NCBI GenBank assembly: GCA_013287095.1
Contig: JABDEJ010000111.1
Coordinates: forward strand, 1 to 5,850
Source: Bacteroidota bacterium
GTDB taxonomy: Bacteria; Bacteroidota; Bacteroidia; CAILMK01
Direction of reading: 5' to 3'
Length of the DNA stretch: 5,850 bases
A program made the position numbers and the translations under genes. This document shows, in pieces, positions 1-5,667 of the stretch. The notes below the pieces were generated by a model. That model was not told the origin of the DNA and ran no database searches. It saw nothing but the letters and a program-made list of their open reading frames with translations. Each line of letters starts with the position of its first letter. Position 1 is the stretch's first letter.

Positions 1-1130
1 TGGAACAGAATGACGAGGAGGAGGATGAGGATATTTCAGGCATGTTGCCACCGCTGGCTGTGGGGCAAAACCTGCAGTTCATTGCGATGCAAGGCATAGA
101 GCGTTTCAACCGACCTGCACCAAGATATACGGAAGCTTCTTTGGTGAAGAAACTGGAAGAACTTGGCATCGGCCGACCATCTACTTATGCACCTACCATT
201 GCTACGGTCCAAAAACGAGGTTATGTAATTAAGGGGGATCAGGATGGGGTTGAAAGGCCTTATTCGATCTATACGCTGAAAAATGATAAGATCAGTAAAG
301 AGAGAAAAACAGAAGTTTTCGGCAGGGAAAAAGGCAAATTATTCCCAAGTAATATCGGGATGATCGTCAATGATTTCCTGGTTGCAAATTTTGAGAAAAT
401 ACTGGATTACGGTTTCACGGCCAATGTTGAAAAGGAATTTGATGAAATAGCCAATGGTGATATCGTTTGGCAGAATATGATTGGTGGTTTTTACAAGCCA
501 TTTCATGATACGGTTGAAGAAACCATCAAAACCTCAGCCCGTGTGAAAGGTGAACGCTTGCTTGGTACTGATCCAACAACTGGTAAAAACGTATATGTGA
601 AGCTTGGCAAATTTGGCCCTGTGGTTCAGATAGGTGATGCGGATCCGGATACCGGAGAAAAACCAAAATATTCAAGGCTCAAAGCAGGACAATTGGTTGA
701 AAATATTACCCTTGATGAGGCTATGGAATTGTTCCGTTTGCCTCGTGAAGTCGGTGAATTTGAAGATTCTCCTGTGATTGTATCGGTAGGTAGATTCGGC
801 CCTTATGTTTCTCATGCTAAAGCATTTTATTCTCTGGCTAAAACGGATGATCCTTATACGATTGACAATAAAAGGGCCATCGAGATTATTGAGGCTAAAA
901 GGGTTGACAATGCTAATAAAAACATCGCCACCTTCGACTATGAAGGCAAGCCTTTGCTGGTACTCAGGGGCAGGTTTGGTCCTTATATCTCTTATGACAA
1001 AGGGAACTATAAGATACCGAAGGGTGAAGATCCCGAAAAGCTTACAGTTGAGCAATGTATAGAGATCATCAAGGCAAAACCAGAAGGCGCTGCAAAGCCG
1101 AAAGGACGGCGCTTTGCAAAAAAGTCATAG
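1..1130 (+). CDS. topA: DNA topoisomerase I (type IA), C-terminal part, 5' end outside the window
   Basis: This is the C-terminal third or so of topoisomerase I, which relaxes negative supercoils by transient single-strand cleavage. The reading frame is open to the left edge (codons from position 3: an acidic stretch of Asp/Glu, then ISG), so the ATG at 42 is internal. Numbered from that Met, residues 29-49 hold the hallmark type IA segment YTEASLVKKLEELGIGRPST, followed by the rest of the topoisomerase core to about residue 165. Three Topoisomerase C-terminal repeats (Toprim_Crpt type) follow, each marked by a GK/RFGP motif at about 189, 250 and 310. The protein ends in a basic tail (KPKGRRFAKKS). 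There is no CxxC zinc ribbon of the E. coli type; the repeats take that place, as in many Bacteroidota, Gram-positives and others. The Toprim domain and the catalytic Tyr would lie upstream of the window. The gene ends with TAG at 1128-1130, and no terminator hairpin is visible in the 61-nt gap that follows. Confidence 0.96.
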   Translation, partial: EQNDEEEDEDISGMLPPLAVGQNLQFIAMQGIERFNRPAPRYTEASLVKKLEELGIGRPSTYAPTIATVQKRGYVIKGDQDGVERPYSIYTLKNDKISKERKTEVFGREKGKLFPSNIGMIVNDFLVANFEKILDYGFTANVEKEFDEIANGDIVWQNMIGGFYKPFHDTVEETIKTSARVKGERLLGTDPTTGKNVYVKLGKFGPVVQIGDADPDTGEKPKYSRLKAGQLVENITLDEAMELFRLPREVGEFEDSPVIVSVGRFGPYVSHAKAFYSLAKTDDPYTIDNKRAIEIIEAKRVDNANKNIATFDYEGKPLLVLRGRFGPYISYDKGNYKIPKGEDPEKLTVEQCIEIIKAKPEGAAKPKGRRFAKKS

Positions 1131-1160
1131 AGATTTAAACATTGTTCGGTAGAATTTCCT

Positions 1161-1168
1161 TATCTTAG
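1161..1168 (+). promoter_or_regulatory. Candidate Bacteroidota-type -7 box before the SirB1-like gene
   Basis: TATCTTAG differs by one base from the Bacteroidota -7 consensus TAnnTTTG and is followed by CA, as is common for such boxes. It lies 23 nt before the ATG at 1192. The best -33 candidate is TTG at 1142-1144, 16 nt upstream, which is shorter than the usual spacing of about 19-21. Between the box and the ATG there is no clear Shine-Dalgarno sequence, which is normal in this phylum. It suggests that the gene need not depend only on read-through from topA. This rests on a motif match only. Confidence 0.35.
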
Positions 1169-1191
1169 CACTCCTGATCTGTTTTTGATCT

Positions 1192-2109
1192 ATGGTTGTT
1201 AGTGAAAAAGAAATAAACGCCCTCATTTCCTTATTGGATGACACCGATGAGGAAGTGGTGGAGCATGTCACTACCAAACTACTGAATTATGGTTATGAAG
1301 TCCTTCCGCTATTGGAAGACAGGTACCTGGCAGAGACTGAAAAGCTGCTCCAGGCCAGGATCCACAATATTATTGACCTCATACATCATTCCAGTCTTAG
1401 GGGCAACCTGACTCAATGGGCTGCGGGCGGAGGTAAAGACCTGTTTGAAGGCTTCTTTTTGCTCGCCAAATTCCGCTATCCTGAACTCAATAAGCAATAC
1501 ATCAACAACCAGTTAGATAAGATAAAACTGGACGCCTGGCTTGAGTTGAATTTTCAGCTTGCATCCCTTGATAAAGTACGGATACTGAATTTTATTCTCT
1601 ATGAATCTTATGGATTTAAAGGCAATATAGACGATTACCATTCGCCGGACAATTCATACATCAACAGGGTTCTGGAAACCAAAAAAGGCAATCCGATATC
1701 GCTTGCTATCATTTATTCTATCATCGCCCAGCGATTAAATATCCCCATTTTCGGGGTAAACCTTCCCCAGCATTTTATTCTGGCTTATAAGGATGATTCG
1801 CTTCTGAAGGGAAACAATTCCTTCAAAGGGAATGTCTATATGGACCATGATATTCCCGGAGAGATCTTATTCTATATCAATGCCTTTAACAAAGGGGCCA
1901 TTTTCAACAAATGGAATATTGACCAGTTCCTCAAGCAACTCAGTATCCGTCCGCAAATACTTTATTATGAGCCCTGCTCCAATGTGGATATTATCATGAG
2001 GGTTTGCCGCAATCTTATTTTCTCTTATGAGAAATTAAACGATACCGAACATGCAGAAGGTCTCAAAGAACTGCTCGCCATCATGCAGCCTTATGCAAGT
2101 TTGCCGTAG
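1192..2109 (+). CDS. SirB1/transglutaminase-like family protein (Transglut_core2)
   Basis: This 305-residue protein carries the SirB1-type transglutaminase-like fold. The core signature is at residues 164-200: KKGNPISLAIIYSIIAQRL, then GVNLPQHFILAY with His194 at the conserved histidine position. FYINAFNKGAIF (227-238) lies where many relatives have a D-P-F-x-G-G segment. The N-terminal 60 or so residues (LISLLDDTDEEVVEHVTTKLL..VLPLLED) look like a helical, HEAT-like repeat, and residues 100-145 are helical. The C-terminus (245-300) is helical and is probably a TPR-like tail, as in other SirB1 proteins. There is no signal peptide or membrane segment, so it is probably cytoplasmic. No cysteine lies in the core motif (the only Cys are at 262 and 272), so classical Cys-His-Asp transglutaminase or protease chemistry is not supported. 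The biochemical role of this family is unknown to me. The ATG at 1192 is chosen because it directly starts the conserved helical part and follows a short gap after topA. Confidence 0.85.
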   Translation: MVVSEKEINALISLLDDTDEEVVEHVTTKLLNYGYEVLPLLEDRYLAETEKLLQARIHNIIDLIHHSSLRGNLTQWAAGGGKDLFEGFFLLAKFRYPELNKQYINNQLDKIKLDAWLELNFQLASLDKVRILNFILYESYGFKGNIDDYHSPDNSYINRVLETKKGNPISLAIIYSIIAQRLNIPIFGVNLPQHFILAYKDDSLLKGNNSFKGNVYMDHDIPGEILFYINAFNKGAIFNKWNIDQFLKQLSIRPQILYYEPCSNVDIIMRVCRNLIFSYEKLNDTEHAEGLKELLAIMQPYASLP

Positions 2110-2160
2110 ACTTTCAATTTCCCGAACGGCCTTCTCACTTCTTACTCTTTCTTACTAAAA

Positions 2161-2168
2161 AAACTTTG
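2161..2168 (+). promoter_or_regulatory. Candidate -7 box in the 114-nt gap before the EF-G paralogue
   Basis: AAACTTTG (2161-2168, followed by CG) is one mismatch from the Bacteroidota -7 consensus TAnnTTTG and would give a leader of about 50 nt before the ATG at 2224. A second, overlapping-region candidate is TTTCTTTG at 2172-2179, also one mismatch. No clean TTTG -33 box is seen at the expected distance; that stretch is pyrimidine-rich, with CTTACT repeated at 2141-2146 and 2151-2156. The leader just before the ATG is A/T-rich (TTAAATTATAATTAAGTT) with no Shine-Dalgarno sequence, the usual start context in this phylum. A separate promoter is plausible, given the gap. It rests on motif resemblance only. 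Confidence 0.35.
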
Positions 2169-2223
2169 CGTTTTCTTTGAAACTCCATACCTTGTGCCTC
2201 CAACGTTAAATTATAATTAAGTT

Positions 2224-4353
2224 ATGGAAGATTATGATGTAAACCAGGTAAAAAACATTGTCTTATTGGGTCATGCAGGCTGTGGCAAAACCACTCTCGC
2301 TGAAAGCATGATCTTTGAGGCGGGATTAATATCACGCCGCGGCACGGTGGAAGAAGGAACCACCGTGTCGGACTACAATACCATAGAGCAGGAAAAAGGA
2401 TGCTCTGTGTTTGCAACCTTAATGCATACAAATTGGCGTGGTTACAAAATAAACATACTCGATACTCCCGGGAATGATGATTTTGTCGGAGAGGTCATTG
2501 CAGCTCTTAAGGTAGCCGATACGGGCGTTATGCTCCTCAATGCACCCTTCGGTGTGGAAGTGGGTACGGAATTGATCTGGGAATACACAGAAGGCTTTAA
2601 AACGCCAATGATATTTGCAGTGAACCAGCTTGATCACGAAAAAGCTGATTTTGATAAAACGGTTGAACAGGCCAAAGCACGTTTCGGACGGAAACTATTA
2701 GTGGTTCAATATCCATTGAATGCCGGGCTTGGATTTGATTCTATTATTGATGTGTTGAAAATGACCATGTATAAGTTCCCTGCTGAAGGTGGCAAGCCAC
2801 AAAAACTCCCTATACCAGATTCTGAAAAAGCCAAAGCAGATCAGCTCCATAACGAACTTATAGAGTCAATCGCTGAAAATGATGAAGGCCTTATGGAGCT
2901 GTTTTTTGAAAAAGGTAGCCTGGATGAGGACGAAATGCGCAAAGGCCTTAAAATAGCCATGATAAACCATGAGTTGTTTCCGATGTTTTGCCTCTCCGGT
3001 AAAAAGAACATGGGCGGAGGCAGGTTGATGGGTTTTATCGACAATGTAGCACCCTCTGCTGCCGAAATGCCACCCCAAAAACTGACGGATGGTAAAACGC
3101 TTCCTGTTAACCAGAAAGGCAATCCTTGCGTGTTCATATTCAAAACCATATCAGAGCATCATTTGGGAGATATGTCCTTGTTCAAGGTGTATTCCGGTGA
3201 GGTACACGCCGGTTCTGAACTCATGAATGAAGAAACAGGAGCGGTTGAAAAATTCACGCAACTCTTTACCCTCGAAGGCAAAAAGCGTGAGCCGGTTGAC
3301 AAGCTGATGGCAGGAGATATCGGCGCTACAATAAAGCTAAAGAGCACCCATACCAACAATACTTTGCATAGCAAAAATGAAAAATTTGAAATAGAACCTA
3401 TCCATTTCCCGAACCCTCGTATGCGAATGGCTATTTTATCTACCAAACGCGGCGAAGAGGAAAAACTTGCACAGGCGCTTCACCAATTGCATGAAGAAGA
3501 TCCAAGTGTAAAAATAGAAGTTTCGCAGGAACTGAAACAAACCATTATCCATTGCCAGGGGGAATTGCATCTTGCTATTATCGCATTGAAGTTGAAGGAA
3601 AATTATAAATTATCCGTTGAATTTGTTCCACCAAAAGTGCCATACCGTGAAACCATTCAGAAAATGGTACAATCCACTTACCGGCACAAAAAACAATCAG
3701 GTGGTTCGGGTCAATTTGCAGAGATCCATATCCAGGTGGAACCCTGGTACGAAGGCATGCCTGACCCAAAAGGAATGACTGTGAGAGGGCGTGAAGAAGT
3801 GCCATTGCCGTGGGGTGGGAAACTCGTATTTTTTAATTGCATTGTAGGCGGTGTTATTGATCAGCGTTTTCTGCCATCCATCATGAAAGGTATCATGGAA
3901 AAAATGGAAAACGGACCTTTGACAGGATCTTATGTCCGTGATGTGCGTGTATCCGTTTTTGATGGGAAAATGCACCCGGTTGACAGCAATGATATGGCCT
4001 TTAAAATTGCTGGGATGATGGCTTTTAAAGACGCATTCGGACAGGCAAGTCCGAAGATATTAGAGCCCGTATATGAACTGGAAGTACTTGCACCTGAAGA
4101 TGTTGTGGGTGATGTGATGAGTGACCTGCCAACACGGAGGGCTATTATTGAAGGGATTGATACGGATGGGCATTATCAAAAGATAAAAGCGCATATACCT
4201 CTCGCGGAATTGCAGAATTATTCTACCGGCCTCCGTGCCATAACCCAGGGGCGTGCCAAATACAATATCGAGTTTCATGATTACGCACCTGTGCCAATGG
4301 ACATGCAGGATAAACTGATCAAGGCCTACCAGGCAGAGCACGAGGATTCGTAG
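2224..4353 (+). CDS. fusA2: Elongation factor G paralogue (EF-G2 type) with altered GTPase motifs
   Basis: This complete 709-residue cytoplasmic protein is co-linear with EF-G, the ribosomal translocase. The G domain spans about 1-280, domain II 295-380, domain III 395-470, domain IV 475-600 and domain V 610-695. The P-loop is GHAGCGKTT (16-24). Switch I reads EQEKGCSV (55-62), with Ser61 where canonical EF-G has the Thr of RGIT. G3 is DTPGNDDF (80-87), with Asn84 in place of the catalytic His. G4 is NQLD (134-137) instead of NKxD. Gly19 replaces the P-loop Asp of GHIDAGKT. Domain IV is intact in outline: RHKKQSGGSGQFAEI (487-501), and His584 sits at the tip-loop position of the translocation-critical His of EF-G (His583 in E. 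coli). Domain V carries the usual LEPVYELEVLAPEDVVGDV and GRAKY segments. From what I recall of the literature, the Bacteroides paralogue EF-G2 supports translocation without GTP hydrolysis and matters during carbon starvation and gut colonisation; this protein fits that type, but its activity is inferred. A mycobacterial-type EF-G-like protein is the alternative. The gene is monocistronic or last in its transcript, ending at a hairpin cluster. Confidence 0.92.
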   Translation: MEDYDVNQVKNIVLLGHAGCGKTTLAESMIFEAGLISRRGTVEEGTTVSDYNTIEQEKGCSVFATLMHTNWRGYKINILDTPGNDDFVGEVIAALKVADTGVMLLNAPFGVEVGTELIWEYTEGFKTPMIFAVNQLDHEKADFDKTVEQAKARFGRKLLVVQYPLNAGLGFDSIIDVLKMTMYKFPAEGGKPQKLPIPDSEKAKADQLHNELIESIAENDEGLMELFFEKGSLDEDEMRKGLKIAMINHELFPMFCLSGKKNMGGGRLMGFIDNVAPSAAEMPPQKLTDGKTLPVNQKGNPCVFIFKTISEHHLGDMSLFKVYSGEVHAGSELMNEETGAVEKFTQLFTLEGKKREPVDKLMAGDIGATIKLKSTHTNNTLHSKNEKFEIEPIHFPNPRMRMAILSTKRGEEEKLAQALHQLHEEDPSVKIEVSQELKQTIIHCQGELHLAIIALKLKENYKLSVEFVPPKVPYRETIQKMVQSTYRHKKQSGGSGQFAEIHIQVEPWYEGMPDPKGMTVRGREEVPLPWGGKLVFFNCIVGGVIDQRFLPSIMKGIMEKMENGPLTGSYVRDVRVSVFDGKMHPVDSNDMAFKIAGMMAFKDAFGQASPKILEPVYELEVLAPEDVVGDVMSDLPTRRAIIEGIDTDGHYQKIKAHIPLAELQNYSTGLRAITQGRAKYNIEFHDYAPVPMDMQDKLIKAYQAEHEDS

Positions 4354-4371
4354 GATGGGGTTTTCCCATCC
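4353..4371 (+). other. Perfect hairpin at the EF-G2 stop codon
   Basis: GGATGGG (4353-4359) and CCCATCC (4365-4371) form a perfect 7-bp stem around a 5-nt loop GTTTT. The first stem base is the last base of the TAG stop codon. No T run follows directly, so by itself it is not a classical intrinsic terminator. It may protect the 3' end of the mRNA or pause RNA polymerase before the next hairpin, which begins within 10 nt. Confidence 0.6.
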
Positions 4372-4376
4372 ATGTA

Positions 4377-4404
4377 GGGGCGTACCCTTGCGGTCGCCCT
4401 TTTT
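4377..4404 (+). terminator. Likely intrinsic terminator of the EF-G2 gene, formed by repeat unit 1
   Basis: GGGCG (4378-4382) pairs with CGCCC (4395-4399) and ACC (4384-4386) with GGT (4392-4394), with one bulged T at 4383 and loop CTTGC. Five T residues follow (4400-4404). A GC-rich stem plus a T run, 24 nt after the EF-G2 stop codon, fits a rho-independent terminator. The same bases are also unit 1 of the dispersed palindromic repeat family, so the terminator seems to be supplied by the repeat. Confidence 0.55.
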
Positions 4405-4546
4405 CGATGAGGATATTTTGTTGGGGCGGGGTTTACTCCTGCCCTATCAATGTAGGGGGCGAGGCTTGCCCCCGCCCTAAAACTCGAGTATATTGCGAAT
4501 TAAAAGGATTGGTTAATTAGGTTCATTCGTGTGTTATTTTTGGAGC

Positions 4547-4571
4547 AAAGGGCGACCGCAAGGGTGCGCCC
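4547..4571 (-). terminator. Possible terminator of the PDZ gene, formed by repeat unit 4
   Basis: Read on the minus strand, downstream of the PDZ stop codon by about 75 nt, GGGCG and CGCCC (5 bp) plus ACC/GGT (3 bp) form the same bulged stem as the EF-G2 terminator. Here it is followed by only three T residues (complement of 4547-4549) and then GCTCC. The stem is good but the T run is weak, so termination would be partial or factor-aided. The mirrored position relative to the EF-G2 terminator supports a shared role. Confidence 0.35.
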
Positions 4572-4649
4572 TACAGAGACCAAATTACTCAAAAAAGACG
4601 GAGAAAATGAGATATATCATATTGAGGATGCATTTGTGCCGTGATACAA

Positions 4650-5510
4650 TCATTTACAACCAAATGGTGGTAAGAAATAGTTTAGCCAAACCGTACAATT
4701 CGTACCATCACAATTCATTCTTAAGTCAATAATTGCTCTTTGAATTGCTGCGTAATTCGGATTCTTAACTTTATTTAATTCGAATGTGACCCAAATGATA
4801 TGGTCATCCAGAGTATCCACCCTCTCTGAATAGCTTGAGCAAACAGTGTAGGGCAAACAATCCTTTATGGCATTAATTAAATCATTGAATTTTTTTGAAG
4901 ATTCAACCAAATCTTTGCCACTAAAGTAAGTCTCACTAAACGTATAGTCATTGCCCGACCCAAAAATTCTTAGCTCGCTAGAGTCAAATCCAGGTAATTC
5001 CAATTTTGATTTAAATAACCTTCCGCTATATTCAGTAAAGTAAATGTCCGATACTTTCTCGGCCCGGATATTAACAAAACTATCTACAGCCGATTTTAAT
5101 AATGTGTCCAATTCCTCACAAAAATTCCCTGCCTTTTCATTGACTTCTATATGCTCCCTCTTCATTTCAAAATTCACGTCTTTCCCACCTCGATCTATAA
5201 CCATGTCCACCTTAGACCCAACTCTTCCCCGCAATTTACCAGCTACCTGTTCCTGCGATTTACCTTTTGTCTTCCAGCCATTTATAGAAATAATATGATC
5301 TCCGGATCTGAGTCCGGCCATTGCTCCGGGCTTGGCTGAAAGGATATCAACAATATATGGCAGCATTACCGATGAATCAATATCAACCGATACACCTATA
5401 CCACCAAATTTGTCTGTTTGGGGTTTGGGATCAGAAGATTGGGAATAAGAATGGAGAGATAACCCTAAGAAAATGGCTATTAAGAAGAGTATGTTTTTAG
5501 TTGAATTCAT
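4650..5510 (-). CDS. Secreted PDZ-domain protein of unknown function
   Basis: This 286-residue protein has a clear signal peptide (MNSTK, then the hydrophobic NILFLIAIFLGLSLHSYS), likely cut before Gln24 in the Ser-Gln context common in Bacteroidota, so it is probably periplasmic. It has no lipobox cysteine. Residues about 35-119 form a PDZ domain of the type found in C-terminal processing proteases: GGIGVSVDI, the AGLRSGDHIISING element (65-78), then a Gly-rich strand pair ending in MKREHIEV. No S41 or trypsin-like protease domain follows. The remaining 165 residues match nothing I recognise; they carry all six cysteines (131, 218, 224, 267, 272, 285), which could form disulfides in the periplasm. 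The start is the ATG at 5508-5510; a TTG six codons upstream (5526-5528) only adds MLRRSA before a normal signal peptide and is less likely. The gene runs towards the EF-G2 gene. A short part of it (4861-4920) is only about 27% GC. A substrate-binding or adaptor role is possible but not shown. Confidence 0.8.
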   Translation of the reverse strand: MNSTKNILFLIAIFLGLSLHSYSQSSDPKPQTDKFGGIGVSVDIDSSVMLPYIVDILSAKPGAMAGLRSGDHIISINGWKTKGKSQEQVAGKLRGRVGSKVDMVIDRGGKDVNFEMKREHIEVNEKAGNFCEELDTLLKSAVDSFVNIRAEKVSDIYFTEYSGRLFKSKLELPGFDSSELRIFGSGNDYTFSETYFSGKDLVESSKKFNDLINAIKDCLPYTVCSSYSERVDTLDDHIIWVTFELNKVKNPNYAAIQRAIIDLRMNCDGTNCTVWLNYFLPPFGCK

Positions 5511-5550
5511 TGCGGAACGTCTTAACAACTTTTGAGGTTATCCACCTAAC

Positions 5551-5589
5551 CACCCCGCCCGTTGGGCACCCCTCCTTTTCAAGGCGGGG
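5551..5589. repeat. GC-rich double-hairpin repeat upstream of the PDZ gene
   Basis: Two adjoining hairpins are visible. GCCC (5557-5560) and GGGC (5564-5567) enclose GTT. CCCCTCCTT (5569-5577) and AAGGCGGGG (5581-5589) enclose TTC, pairing 8 of 9 positions with one T-C mismatch. From general experience this CACCCC-GCCC-GGGC-ACCCCTCCTT arrangement resembles a dispersed intergenic element of Bacteroidota and is a different family from the TGTAGGG units. It lies 40 nt upstream of the PDZ ATG, so it may sit in or next to that gene's promoter region. I see no TAnnTTTG box there on the minus strand. Confidence 0.6.
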
Positions 5590-5639
5590 AATAGCTGACG
5601 CAAGATAGTGATAATCCGAATTCGTAAGTCTTAATTGAC

Positions 5640-5667
5640 TGACCCCTGACTCCTGACTCCTGACTCC
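5640..5667. repeat. Heptanucleotide tandem repeat (TGACTCC), four copies
   Basis: TGACCCC at 5640-5646 is followed by three perfect copies of TGACTCC at 5647-5653, 5654-5660 and 5661-5667, then a partial TCC. The seven-base period is not a multiple of three and the stretch has in-frame stops, so it is not coding. It directly abuts the first bases that encode recognisable SDR sequence. Confidence 0.85.

Larger units (their letters stand above)
4373..4575. repeat. Cluster of four 27-29-nt GC-rich palindromic repeat units
   Basis: Four related units fill most of the gap between the convergent EF-G2 and PDZ genes: 4373-4400, 4419-4446 and 4451-4479 in + orientation, and 4549-4575 in reverse orientation. 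Each begins TGT(A/T)GGG and ends (G)CCCT(A/T), with an imperfectly self-complementary interior, so each can fold into a hairpin. Units 1 and 4 are near-identical in opposite orientation: the core ACCCTTGCGGTCGCCCTTT is shared, and the rest differs by one base and one indel. Units 2 and 3 are more diverged and only 4 nt apart. The pattern resembles REP- or MITE-like dispersed elements; no transposase is in the window. There are no constant spacers, so this is not a CRISPR array. Confidence 0.75.
4354..4649. other. Gene-free convergent intergenic stretch
   Basis: This stretch of nearly 300 nt between the stop codons of the EF-G2 gene (+) and the PDZ gene (-) holds the stop-codon hairpin, the four palindromic repeat units and about 70 nt of A/T-rich unique sequence on either side of unit 4. 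No convincing coding region is present; the only longer open frame on the + strand runs through the repeat and into the antisense of the PDZ gene. The segment 4515-4545 contains TTCATTCGTGTG, which resembles further dispersed A/T-rich repeats that I associate with Bacteroidota intergenic regions, but this is only an impression. Confidence 0.6.

Noticed and set aside
2141..2156. CTTACT direct repeat before the EF-G2 gene as an operator
   Set aside because: Only two 6-nt copies in a pyrimidine-rich stretch; no symmetry or known regulator site could be recognised.
2841..3149. Minus-strand open frames inside the EF-G2 gene
   Set aside because: They are shadows of a strongly conserved coding strand, with no independent support.
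4535..4542. Perfect TAnnTTTG match (TATTTTTG) on the + strand
   Set aside because: It would drive transcription antisense to the PDZ gene. The nearest TTG at 4509-4511 is 23 nt away, and such an A/T-rich match is expected by chance in this stretch.
4373..4575. CRISPR array
   Set aside because: The repeats are inverted relative to each other and diverged, the spacings are 18, 4 and 69 nt, and there are no cas genes.
4529..4732. A 67-residue + strand open frame in the convergent gap
   Set aside because: It runs through palindromic repeat unit 4 and then antisense to the end of the PDZ gene, and its translation has no protein-like pattern or start signal.
4750..4765. Shared 10-mer AATCCGAATT (minus strand inside the PDZ gene, and at about 5613 on the + strand)
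   Set aside because: Short and A/T-rich, one copy is inside coding sequence, and the flanks do not match; too weak to call attachment sites or repeats.
5511..5528. TTG start extending the PDZ protein by six residues (MLRRSA)
   Set aside because: The ATG at 5508-5510 gives a standard signal peptide with Lys5 just before the hydrophobic core; the extension adds nothing recognisable and needs a rare start codon.
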